DNA of 11,949 nucleotides from CAZNTZ01 sp964576135 (lineage in GTDB: Bacteria > Pseudomonadota > Alphaproteobacteria > Rs-D84): assembly GCA_964576135.1 (NCBI GenBank), contig CAZNTZ010000020.1, positions 1 to 11,949 of the forward strand, given 5' to 3'. Below are positions 5,773-11,949 of this stretch, piece after piece. Numbering within the stretch: the stretch's first letter is position 1; the number at the start of each line of letters is the position of its first letter. Made by a program: the position numbers and the translations under genes. A model generated the notes under the pieces. The model searched no databases. It saw nothing but the letters and a program-made list of their open reading frames with translations, and was not told where the DNA came from.

Positions 5773-8161
5773 TAGATTTTACAACAAAATCAACTGTTTC
5801 ACCTGTGATAACTTTTTCAGCGCGCGCTGCTGAACGTATAACACTGTATAACGATTCACTCGTCCCAACAGGTACAGAAACAAATTCTAATTTTGCACCG
5901 TTTCCAACTTTTCTTTCTGTGCGCAAACCGCGTACGGATTTCAAAATATCCAGCACAATTTGCATTTCAGAAACGTCAGTATCAAATTCATCTTTCACTG
6001 ATGGAAATTCAGTTAAATGCAGTGTTTGCCCACCTTCGAATTCTTGATAAATCTTTTGCCATAATTCTTCGGTTAAAAATGGAATAAACGGTGCATAAAG
6101 TTTTAATACGTTGTTCAGAACTTTCCAAAGTGTCCACTGTGCTGCCAATTTAGATTGGGCACCATATTGATCAACCGACCAGAAACGTTCTTTGATAAAT
6201 TCCAAATACTGATCACAGAATACATCATAAAAGAATGTATCAATTGCGGCACGTGCGTTATAACTGTCATATTTATCAAGATGTTTGCGAACTTCGGCGA
6301 CAGTTTTATTTAATTCTGACAATACCCATCTGTCTTCTATGAATCTTGATTTAACATCTGGGGCGATCGAATCTTTCGGTTCAAAATCGTTCAAATTCAT
6401 CAGAACATATTTCGAAGCATTCCAAAGTTTTGTCATCAACTTTGAACCACGTTTAACTTCGTCATCACTGTAACGCATATCGCCGCCAATCGGTGCGGTC
6501 GCAACCCAATAGCGCAACGCATCAACACCGAATTTTTCGATAACATCCAATGGGTCTGTTCCGTTACCTTTGGTCTTGGACATTTTTTGACCCTTAGCGT
6601 CGCGGACAATTCCATGAAAATTTACAGCACGAAATGGAACATCCCCCATTGTGTAAATTCCCATCATCATCATTCTGGCGACCCAAAAGAATATAATATC
6701 AACACCGGTATATAATAAATCAGTTGGATAGTATTTTTTTAATTCTGGTGTTTCATCTGGCCAACCTAGTGTAGAAAAAGGCCACAAAGCACTTGAAAAC
6801 CAAGTATCTAAAACCGCTGAATCACGTGTCAAACTTGATGCGCCTGACTTTTTTAAAGCTTCGCTTTCGGTTTCTGCGACATATACTTTACCATCTTCAT
6901 CATACCATACAGGAATTTGATGACCCCACCATAGTTGGCGTGATATTGACCATTCGTGAATATCTTTCATCCATGACATAAACAAATTATATCTGTGTTC
7001 TGGAATAAATCTTGTATCACCTTGTTCGACAGATTTGATAACAGGTTCTGCTAATTTCTTTGCATCAACAAACCATTCATCACGAACCATATATTCAATG
7101 ACGCATCCACCACGTTCTGAATAAGGCGTTGGAATAACCTTGTCTTCGATTTTTATCATAAGACCGGCTGCTTCTATATCTGCAATTATTTGTTTACGTG
7201 CTTCGAAACGATCAAGAGAGCGATATTTTTCTGGCACCTCTGGCATATCCATCATTTTTGCATCTGGCGTCAAAATAGATACCGCGTTCAGATTGTGTCT
7301 TTGTGCAACAGCCCAGTCATCCATGTCATGTGCAGGTGTTATTTTAACTGCGCCTGTTCCCTTATCAGGATCGGCATGTTCATCACCAATAACTGGAATT
7401 TTAATATCTGTAAGCGGAATAATCGCTGTCTTACCAATCAAATGTTTTAACTTTGCATTTTCTGGGTGCACAGCAATAGCCTGGTCACCAAACAATGTTT
7501 CTGGACGTGTAGTTGCGATTTCAACAAAATTACCATCGGTAAGTGGATATTTGAAATAATAAAACTTACCGTGCTCTTCACGTGTATCAATTTCCAAATC
7601 TGAAATTGTTGTTTGTTGTTTTGGACACCAGTTCACCAAACGACGTCCTTTGTAAATCAATCCTTCGTTATACATTTTTACAAACAATTTTGTAACCGCA
7701 CGTGATAATCCTTCGTCCATTGTGAATCGCATACGTGACCAAGCAGGTGTCACACCCAAAATGTGCAATTGATTTACAATCTGACCGCCCTTTTCATTTT
7801 TCCATTTCCAAGCATGCTCGAGCAATTCTGCAGTTGAAAGACTTCGCGGATTGATTTTATTTTTTGATAATTCACGTTCAACTAATAACTGTGTCGCAAT
7901 TGATGCGTGGTCTGTACCTGGCTGCCACAAGACATCAAAACCACACATTCTTTTGTAACGCACAACTATGTCAGACATAACATTGTCAAGCGCATGTCCA
8001 AGATGTAAATTACCTGTGACATTTGGTGGTGGCATCATTATACAAAATGCCGGCTTGTTAGATTTTACGTCGTTTTCCCAAAATTTGTTGTCATCCCAAA
8101 ATTTTTGAATTCTGGTCTCGATTTCGCGTGGGCTAATATTTTTTCCAAGTTCTATTTGCAT
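5765..8161 (-). CDS. valS: Valyl-tRNA synthetase, short form
   Basis: A 798-aa class I synthetase that charges tRNA-Val. The PPPNVTGNLHLGH motif (HIGH box as HLGH, 53-56) and GQKMSKTKGN (KMSKS box as KMSKT, 526-530) frame the Rossmann core. The CP1 editing domain shows TTRPETL (217-223) and GTGAVKITPAHDMDDW (268-283). The anticodon-binding helical domain follows from about 600 (RWVLSELNKT onward). E. coli ValRS has 951 residues and ends in a coiled-coil arm that grips tRNA. This protein stops soon after LKSVRGLRTERKVGNGAKL and lacks the arm. The ending is a clean stop overlapping the next gene, so it looks natural rather than broken. The start at 8161 has AGGA seven bases upstream. Confidence 0.97.
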   Translation of the reverse strand: MQIELGKNISPREIETRIQKFWDDNKFWENDVKSNKPAFCIMMPPPNVTGNLHLGHALDNVMSDIVVRYKRMCGFDVLWQPGTDHASIATQLLVERELSKNKINPRSLSTAELLEHAWKWKNEKGGQIVNQLHILGVTPAWSRMRFTMDEGLSRAVTKLFVKMYNEGLIYKGRRLVNWCPKQQTTISDLEIDTREEHGKFYYFKYPLTDGNFVEIATTRPETLFGDQAIAVHPENAKLKHLIGKTAIIPLTDIKIPVIGDEHADPDKGTGAVKITPAHDMDDWAVAQRHNLNAVSILTPDAKMMDMPEVPEKYRSLDRFEARKQIIADIEAAGLMIKIEDKVIPTPYSERGGCVIEYMVRDEWFVDAKKLAEPVIKSVEQGDTRFIPEHRYNLFMSWMKDIHEWSISRQLWWGHQIPVWYDEDGKVYVAETESEALKKSGASSLTRDSAVLDTWFSSALWPFSTLGWPDETPELKKYYPTDLLYTGVDIIFFWVARMMMMGIYTMGDVPFRAVNFHGIVRDAKGQKMSKTKGNGTDPLDVIEKFGVDALRYWVATAPIGGDMRYSDDEVKRGSKLMTKLWNASKYVLMNLNDFEPKDSIAPDVKSRFIEDRWVLSELNKTVAEVRKHLDKYDSYNARAAIDTFFYDVFCDQYLEFIKERFWSVDQYGAQSKLAAQWTLWKVLNNVLKLYAPFIPFLTEELWQKIYQEFEGGQTLHLTEFPSVKDEFDTDVSEMQIVLDILKSVRGLRTERKVGNGAKLEFVSVPVGTSESLYSVIRSAARAEKVITGETVDFVVKSND

Positions 8162-8181
8162 ATGTTTTTCCTATGGCTTGT

Positions 8182-8210
8182 ATTTTACTTATTTAAACAC
8201 CTTAAATCAA
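8182..8210 (-). promoter_or_regulatory. Predicted promoter of valS-thioesterase unit
   Basis: On the minus strand TTGATT (8205-8210) and TAAAAT (8182-8187) are separated by 17 bases. Transcription would start near 8176, just ahead of the AGGA site and the ATG at 8161. It lies immediately below the terminator of the preceding gene, consistent with independent initiation. Confidence 0.5.
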
Positions 8211-8212
8211 AT

Positions 8213-8237
8213 AAAAATGCCGCGTTTTTTGCGGCAT
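8213..8237 (-). terminator. Rho-independent terminator after the DUF2147 gene
   Basis: Read leftward, ATGCCGC, a seven-base A-rich loop and GCGGCAT make a seven-pair stem, followed by TTTTATTT. It lies between the DUF2147 stop and the valS promoter and should separate the two units. Confidence 0.75.
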
Positions 8238-8266
8238 AGCGAAACGAGCATAAAGCGCGTTTCGCT
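8238..8266 (-). repeat. Nine-pair hairpin directly after the DUF2147 stop
   Basis: AGCGAAACG (8238-8246) and CGTTTCGCT (8258-8266) are perfect inverted copies around an 11-base loop. The right arm overlaps the stop codon of the DUF2147 gene. It abuts the terminator hairpin with no gap, forming a tandem pair. Without its own T-run it may stabilise the 3' end or act with the terminator. Confidence 0.55.
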
Positions 8267-8787
8267 TATTCTACGACGACTGGTTTCCAATTTTTAATAT
8301 CTAGATTTTGAATATCTTTTGGTAAATCTTTGACCTGCATAACATTCCAAGTTTGTGTGCGACCAAATGGTCCGATTTTTCCACGTACATGTAATTTATT
8401 TATTTCTTTTTCTTCTTGCCAAATTATGCTGCGATAAACGCTGCCTTTCTTTGGATCCATAATGCGACCATCTGAATATTCTTTGTCATTTTCATCCCAT
8501 TTCATATCCCATAAAATATCCAAACCAGCCATTTTCGGACTGCCAGTAACTTTATCTGCAACACGAATTGGTTTATTCAAAGTTTCCGTAATTGTTCCAT
8601 TGCCCTGTTGGTCATACAAAGCAACAATGCGACCACAAAGATTTTCGCCGCATTCATATAAACGAACTATTGATTTTGGTTTGTGTGTTGAATCATCAAT
8701 TGTTTGATAAAATCCGGTAAGGGGCAAAGCATTTGCTGAACCGATAGCAAAAAATGCACAAATTAAGGAAAATATCGCTTTTTTCAT
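8266..8787 (-). CDS. Secreted DUF2147-family protein
   Basis: A 173-aa protein with a clear Sec signal peptide (MKKAIFSLICAFFAIGSANA, probably cut after residue 20), so it is exported to the periplasm or beyond. The mature part follows the DUF2147 pattern: an opening GFYQTIDDSTHKPKSIVRLY, then NLCGRIVALYD, DGRIMDPKKGSVYRS and finally LHVRGKIGPFGRTQTWNV. Members are small beta-rich, lipocalin-like proteins of undefined role in proteobacteria. Two cysteines, in YECGENLCGR, are close enough to form a disulfide. The start at 8787 has an AGGAG site (8794-8798). It appears to be a single-gene unit ended by the tandem hairpins. Confidence 0.88.
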   Translation of the reverse strand: MKKAIFSLICAFFAIGSANALPLTGFYQTIDDSTHKPKSIVRLYECGENLCGRIVALYDQQGNGTITETLNKPIRVADKVTGSPKMAGLDILWDMKWDENDKEYSDGRIMDPKKGSVYRSIIWQEEKEINKLHVRGKIGPFGRTQTWNVMQVKDLPKDIQNLDIKNWKPVVVE

Positions 8788-8841
8788 AAAAAACTCCTTG
8801 TCTGTGAATTTTACAAAAGAATTTTGCTAAAAACAAGCAAG

Positions 8842-8872
8842 ATATAAACCTTTTTTATACAACTATTGACAA
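8842..8872 (-). promoter_or_regulatory. Weak candidate promoter for the DUF2147 gene
   Basis: On the minus strand TTGTCA (8867-8872) and TTATAT (8842-8847) are separated by 19 bases, longer than ideal. The -35 box overlaps the -35 box of the rightward promoter, because TTGACAA read backward is TTGTCAA. No better candidate was seen between 8800 and 8880. Confidence 0.25.
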
Positions 8873-8893
8873 TTATATTTTTTGGCATATAAT
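8866..8893 (+). promoter_or_regulatory. Consensus sigma-70 promoter of the orphan gene
   Basis: Both hexamers are perfect: TTGACA (8866-8871) and TATAAT (8888-8893), separated by 16 bases. Transcription should start about 8900, giving a leader of about 20 bases before the ATG at 8920. It is the best-matching promoter in the window. Confidence 0.8.
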
Positions 8894-8919
8894 TTATATA
8901 GTTATTAAAACTTGATAAA

Positions 8920-9372
8920 ATGGAAATATTTAAAAACAAATTTGAAAACATGACTGTCGAAGTAGAATTGTCAGAGGTAAACGCGTGGGCACCAGCAACA
9001 ATTCCACAACAGTTTAAATATATTACTAATATTAAATCTAACATGCCGGAATTCATTTCTGGACCAATTCGAACGAATACCAAAATCCAAGTAAAAACTG
9101 TGAACAGTTTTTACTGGCTGATGACCGATGCATGTAAAAACTCCAAAGAAAGACTTTTGAAACATGGTTATTCACTGGAAGATGTAATTGATTTACAAGA
9201 AAGTATTTGTGCAATATATCGTCATAATTGGCATGATAAACATAAAATATTTTTCAATTATTTAAAAAAGTATGACGAAAATTTCGTTTTGAATGATTGT
9301 ATGAATTGCGCTCTCAGCAAAAAAGAAAATTGCAAAATGTACATTCGTGAACTTGACGCGCCACAACGGTAA
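8920..9372 (+). CDS. Orphan hypothetical protein with a Cys cluster, 150 aa
   Basis: I recognise no family. The protein is soluble-looking, with no signal peptide or membrane segment. It has an N-terminal strand-rich part (TVEVELSEVNAWAP), a middle with VNSFYWLMTDACKNSKERLL, and helical segments around residues 85-120. Near the end NDCMNCALSKKENCKMY gives CxxC and a third Cys seven residues on (127, 130, 138). With Cys72 or Cys97 this could bind metal, but that is only suggestive. The ATG at 8920 has no Shine-Dalgarno site. The leader predicted from the perfect promoter is only about 20 bases, so initiation may be unusual. It faces comF head-on with one base between stop codons and no terminator. 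It stands alone on its strand. Confidence 0.72.
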   Translation: MEIFKNKFENMTVEVELSEVNAWAPATIPQQFKYITNIKSNMPEFISGPIRTNTKIQVKTVNSFYWLMTDACKNSKERLLKHGYSLEDVIDLQESICAIYRHNWHDKHKIFFNYLKKYDENFVLNDCMNCALSKKENCKMYIRELDAPQR

Positions 9373-9373
9373 T

Positions 9374-10081
9374 TTATATCGCGCGAACCGTTCTGCAAAA
9401 AGTAACACCATAAACCGAGGTTGCGCCCGCTCGCTTTAATACTTTGCTTAACTCTGCAAATGTTGCACCGGTTGTCATAACATCATCAACCAAAAGAATC
9501 TTTTTTCCATTAATATTTTCTGGATGTTTAATACGAAATACACCGCGTATATTTTCTGCACGCTGACTGGCGGTCTTATGTCCCATATCAGGTTTATATT
9601 TTCTCGTAACAGATATCACATCCAATTTTTTATTAAAATGACGCGCAATCGGACGCGCCAATAATGTTGCCTGGTTATACCCACGTTTCCACAATCGCAG
9701 ATATGCCAATGGCACTGGCATTACAATATCAAAATTCGGCACATCACGTAACGCGCCAATCATCGCATTAGACATAACATCTTTATATTTTAATGCACCA
9801 GAATGTTTAAATGGTAACATAATATTACGCGACCAATCTTCATATACACATGCCGCGCGTGCAAAATCAATTTCGTTTTTATCAATTGCACATACCGGAC
9901 AAAGTGGTTTGGGACCTAAATCAATATTTGATGGAAATGGATAACCACACACAGAACATTTTGGATCACCAATCCAGTTAAATTTAGACCAACAATCCGC
10001 ACAAAATTCACCATGATTCATGGTGCGTGAATTACAAATTGGACAAGACGGGGGAAATAAAAAATCAATAAAATGAGACAT
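9374..10081 (-). CDS. comF: ComF-family phosphoribosyltransferase-like protein
   Basis: A 235-aa ComF protein. The N-terminus holds a zinc-binding region with CxxC pairs: Cys13/16, Cys27/30, Cys42/45 and Cys61/64. The phosphoribosyltransferase domain follows, with the PRPP loop at ILLVDDVMTTGAT (195-207). Between them are the ComF signatures PVPLAYLRLWKRGYNQATLLARPIA and KTASQRAENIRGVF. In naturally competent bacteria ComF (ComFC/GntX) acts in the cytoplasm during uptake of transforming DNA, but most bacteria carry a homologue whose biochemical role is unsettled. It begins 22 bases after the OmpA-like gene and probably shares its transcript. Its ribosome site is weak (GAG about eight bases upstream). 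Other competence genes are not visible here. Confidence 0.93.
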   Translation of the reverse strand: MSHFIDFLFPPSCPICNSRTMNHGEFCADCWSKFNWIGDPKCSVCGYPFPSNIDLGPKPLCPVCAIDKNEIDFARAACVYEDWSRNIMLPFKHSGALKYKDVMSNAMIGALRDVPNFDIVMPVPLAYLRLWKRGYNQATLLARPIARHFNKKLDVISVTRKYKPDMGHKTASQRAENIRGVFRIKHPENINGKKILLVDDVMTTGATFAELSKVLKRAGATSVYGVTFCRTVRAI

Positions 10082-10103
10082 AAAAATCTCAACTTTTTTG
10101 GGT

Positions 10104-11369
10104 TTACCAAGTCATAGATTTATATGTTTTTGATCCGACACTGTCACCAAACATATCTTTGCGTTGTTGTGTCATAACTTGGTATTGATCATTTGAAATG
10201 ACACGCAAAACAAAATTATCGTCGTCACGGCTTGATAAAACTGGAACAATTCTTGCGTCAGCAACCCCAGTATCTTTTAATACTTGTTCAACAATTGCCA
10301 AACGACGTGCGGCCAATTTACGACCATCAAAGCTGCGGGTTGCATTTTCAGGTATAGATACTTGAACTGCGCGTTTTGGATTACTTGCAACCAATGTAGC
10401 ATATTCGGCAAGCAATGTATAATTATCACGCGAAAGCGATGAATCATCGCCGCGAAATCCTATTTTGATTTCAAGTGTTCTTACACCGCCGCCATTTTCC
10501 GATAAATCGCGTGACGAATCAAATCCCTGAATTTGATTGTCAGATGTGCTTGCTATGTCAAAAGAATCAGAAATTTGATATGTTGATAAATGTTTATTTT
10601 CTGAAACGTATGTTTTTTGGAATGCTTTCTTTAATTCCATTGGTGACATTTTTGCAAAATCATTTTCTGAATCATCATCTTGTGATTGTTTTGAATCACG
10701 TGCAGTAACTTTGGCGACCGCAGATCTTGAAACAACTGAATCATTTTCAGAATCGTCATCCATTGGAACAACAACGCGGCGTACAGCTACATCATCAGAA
10801 TCGTCATCCAACATTGCAACACGTGGTTGAACAGTCTTTTCTTCAGATTTTACATCAAAAGAAATTATTTGCGAAGTTTTTTCTGATGGACGAGCACGTT
10901 GATTTTCAACCATTTTTGTTATCTGGTCATCAAGATCAGTATTTGAAGCGTTACGTGTCAGAGAAACTGCACGTGGCGCTGATGCGACTGCAACAAACGT
11001 GTCGTCTTGTTCTTCTTTAAATATTTCTGGTAATTTAGCTGGTTTCTTAACAGCTTTTGCAACTGTTTTAGAATTACCATTTGCAGAACGCGCCCATATT
11101 TCGTTACTTGGACGATTTGGTGATAAAACGTCATTTGATGCAACAACTGCACTGCGTGATTTTACTTCTTGTTTTTTTGAAACCGCTGAAACTTCTACTT
11201 TCGCTTGTACTGTATCAGTGGACGGCGTTTCACCGTAAAGTGCACGTGCAGAAACGACACCACCAGATTCTATATTTACAACCGGCAAACGTGCACCTGC
11301 AAAAGATGACCCGATAAAACCAGCAGAAATTAACGAAAAAATTGAAAGATACGAAATCTTTGGCCGCAT
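10104..11369 (-). CDS. Exported protein with acidic repeats and C-terminal OmpA-like domain
   Basis: A 421-aa protein with a Sec signal peptide (MRPKISYLSIFSLISAGFIG onward, probable cut after SSFA at 24). A long, low-complexity, charged region (about 45-290) is probably disordered. It contains three DDDS-type acidic motifs: DDDSDD at 188 and DDDSEND at 204 and 231. The C-terminal part (about 298-392) resembles an OmpA/MotB peptidoglycan-binding fold: LEIKIGFRGDDSSLSRDNYTLLAEYATLV, then DGRKLAARRLAIVEQVLKDTGV and ARIVPVL. The usual NxxLSxxRA is only approximated, so peptidoglycan binding is uncertain. Start choice: the ATG at 11369 has AAGGGA upstream and begins a good signal peptide. A longer reading from 11513 would run into the helicase gene. 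No beta-barrel is apparent. Function is probably in the envelope. Confidence 0.75.
   Translation of the reverse strand: MRPKISYLSIFSLISAGFIGSSFAGARLPVVNIESGGVVSARALYGETPSTDTVQAKVEVSAVSKKQEVKSRSAVVASNDVLSPNRPSNEIWARSANGNSKTVAKAVKKPAKLPEIFKEEQDDTFVAVASAPRAVSLTRNASNTDLDDQITKMVENQRARPSEKTSQIISFDVKSEEKTVQPRVAMLDDDSDDVAVRRVVVPMDDDSENDSVVSRSAVAKVTARDSKQSQDDDSENDFAKMSPMELKKAFQKTYVSENKHLSTYQISDSFDIASTSDNQIQGFDSSRDLSENGGGVRTLEIKIGFRGDDSSLSRDNYTLLAEYATLVASNPKRAVQVSIPENATRSFDGRKLAARRLAIVEQVLKDTGVADARIVPVLSSRDDDNFVLRVISNDQYQVMTQQRKDMFGDSVGSKTYKSMTW
10660..10810. repeat. Imperfect direct repeats encoding DDDSEND motifs
   Basis: TCAGAATCGTCATCCA occurs exactly at 10747-10762 and again at 10795-10810, 48 bases apart and in frame. 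A related copy at 10660-10680 matches the 10741-10761 copy at 18 of 21 positions. They encode the acidic motifs of the OmpA-like protein. The spacings (48 and 81) are multiples of three, so in-frame duplication is likely. Confidence 0.7.
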
Positions 11370-11389
11370 AAATTCTTCCCTTCGGAACA

Positions 11390-11419
11390 ATGATAGAACA
11401 AATCGCAAATTCAGGGCAA
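11390..11419 (-). promoter_or_regulatory. Candidate promoter for the OmpA-like protein and comF
   Basis: On the minus strand TTGCCC (11414-11419) and TATCAT (11390-11395) are separated by 18 bases. Transcription would start near 11383, just ahead of the AAGGGA site. A lone TATAAT lies further up (about 11427-11432) without a matching -35 box. Read-through from the helicase gene, only 88 bases upstream, is also possible. Confidence 0.4.
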
Positions 11420-11457
11420 GGGAAAAATTATACTGCACTCTGCGAATTTTTTGTGCC

Positions 11458-11949
11458 TCAGATTTGAACAAACTTTTTTTCGACTTTCTTAATACCTTTG
11501 TCTTTGAATGCAACGGTTAAAATATCATTATCTTGTTCTATCACAACACCAACCCCCAGTGTTTCATGTTTTACCAAACGCCCAATTATTGTCAGTGGTG
11601 CGGACGACTGAATATATTTTTTTGCACGAATAAATTTTCCAAATCCGTAATCCATTTTTGGACTGGCAATAAATTCAGGATCAATTTCTGTTATAAATTG
11701 ACTTTTTGTATTATGCTGCCACTGACCAAACATCATTCGTGAAGCAGCGTGCGATATAGACATTTTTTTGCGCGCACGTGTTATCGCAACATAGGCCAGG
11801 CGTCTTTCCTCTTCAAGATTTCCTTCTTCGGTCGAAGCTTCTGACGGAAAAATACCTTGCTCTGCCCCAATTAAAAATACATTATTAAATTCTAAACCTT
11901 TGGCGGCATGAATCGTCATAATACTTACAAATTCGCGTTCGTTATTTGT
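11458..11949 (-). CDS. uvrD: UvrD/PcrA-family DNA helicase, C-terminal part (cut by window edge)
   Basis: The last 163 residues of an SF1A helicase; the reading frame stays open to position 11949. Helicase motif V is MTIHAAKGLEFNNVFL and motif VI is EEERRLAYVAITRARKK. After them comes a segment ending in a Tudor-like C-terminal domain (GRLVKHETLGVGVVIEQ onward), which in PcrA/UvrD contacts RNA polymerase. These enzymes unwind DNA from 3' to 5' in excision and mismatch repair and in removing stalled complexes. The Met at 11919 is internal: the upstream codons read TNNEREFVSI in the same frame and belong to the protein. UvrD and PcrA cannot be separated from this part alone. RecB-like or Rep relatives are less likely because of the Tudor-like end. 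Confidence 0.92.
   Translation of the reverse strand, partial: TNNEREFVSIMTIHAAKGLEFNNVFLIGAEQGIFPSEASTEEGNLEEERRLAYVAITRARKKMSISHAASRMMFGQWQHNTKSQFITEIDPEFIASPKMDYGFGKFIRAKKYIQSSAPLTIIGRLVKHETLGVGVVIEQDNDILTVAFKDKGIKKVEKKFVQI

Noticed and set aside
8811..9083. 90-codon minus-strand frame over the orphan gene start and promoter region
   Set aside because: It overlaps the perfect promoter and the orphan coding region, has no ribosome site and shows no family resemblance.
9365..9392. AACGGT/ACCGTT inverted repeat at the convergent stop codons as a terminator
   Set aside because: Six pairs with a 16-base loop and no T-run on either side; too weak to call.
11370..11513. Longer N-terminus of the OmpA-like protein starting at 11513
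   Set aside because: It would overlap the helicase 3' end and bury the signal peptide; the ATG at 11369 has a ribosome site and starts a normal signal peptide.
1..11949. Defence island, mobile element, CRISPR or toxin-antitoxin system
   Set aside because: No transposase, integrase, direct-repeat array, nuclease or paired toxin gene was found; gene content is mainly housekeeping.

Overview
The window is a gene-dense, AT-rich bacterial chromosome segment with ordinary stop-codon use. Most genes lie on the minus strand. The organism looks like an alphaproteobacterium with an AT-rich, probably reduced genome. This is inferred from protein flavour: a GyrA with a long acidic linker in its C-terminal domain, a ValRS without a C-terminal arm, a DUF2147 lipocalin-like periplasmic protein, ComF, and a UvrD/PcrA helicase. 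The exact lineage cannot be fixed by eye. No mobile element, CRISPR array, tRNA, rRNA or phage gene was seen.

Layout, left to right. (1) Positions 1-4530, minus strand: gyrA heads a tightly packed run. It is followed by a 149-aa protein, a 116-aa Trp-rich protein, a zinc-ribbon/TM2 membrane protein, an RBBP9-like serine hydrolase, and the start of a MerR-family regulator cut by the window edge. Junctions are 1, 22 and 16 bases, then two start/stop overlaps, so one transcript is likely. (2) Positions 4531-4850 are a divergent control region. A gyrA promoter points left. A rightward promoter precedes a previously unmarked 34-codon membrane-peptide ORF and then rpmH (50 codons, plus strand). rpmH ends at a strong bidirectional terminator. 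(3) Positions 5038-8161, minus strand: valS overlaps an acyl-ACP thioesterase gene by 8 bases, with one promoter upstream of valS. (4) Positions 8217-8787: a secreted DUF2147 protein, followed by two tandem hairpins. (5) Positions 8920-9372, plus strand: a 150-aa orphan protein behind a perfect-hexamer sigma-70 promoter, with no visible Shine-Dalgarno site. (6) Positions 9374-11949, minus strand: the C-terminal end of a UvrD/PcrA-type helicase, then a secreted OmpA-like-domain protein with acidic repeats, then comF.

Most of the window is housekeeping: DNA topology and repair, translation, lipid and envelope functions. I do not see a defence or other novel multi-gene system. The parts most worth a second look are the 34-aa membrane peptide between gyrA and rpmH, the orphan with the consensus promoter, the thioesterase coupled to valS, the OmpA-like protein with DDDSEND repeats, and the unknown small genes in the gyrA run.
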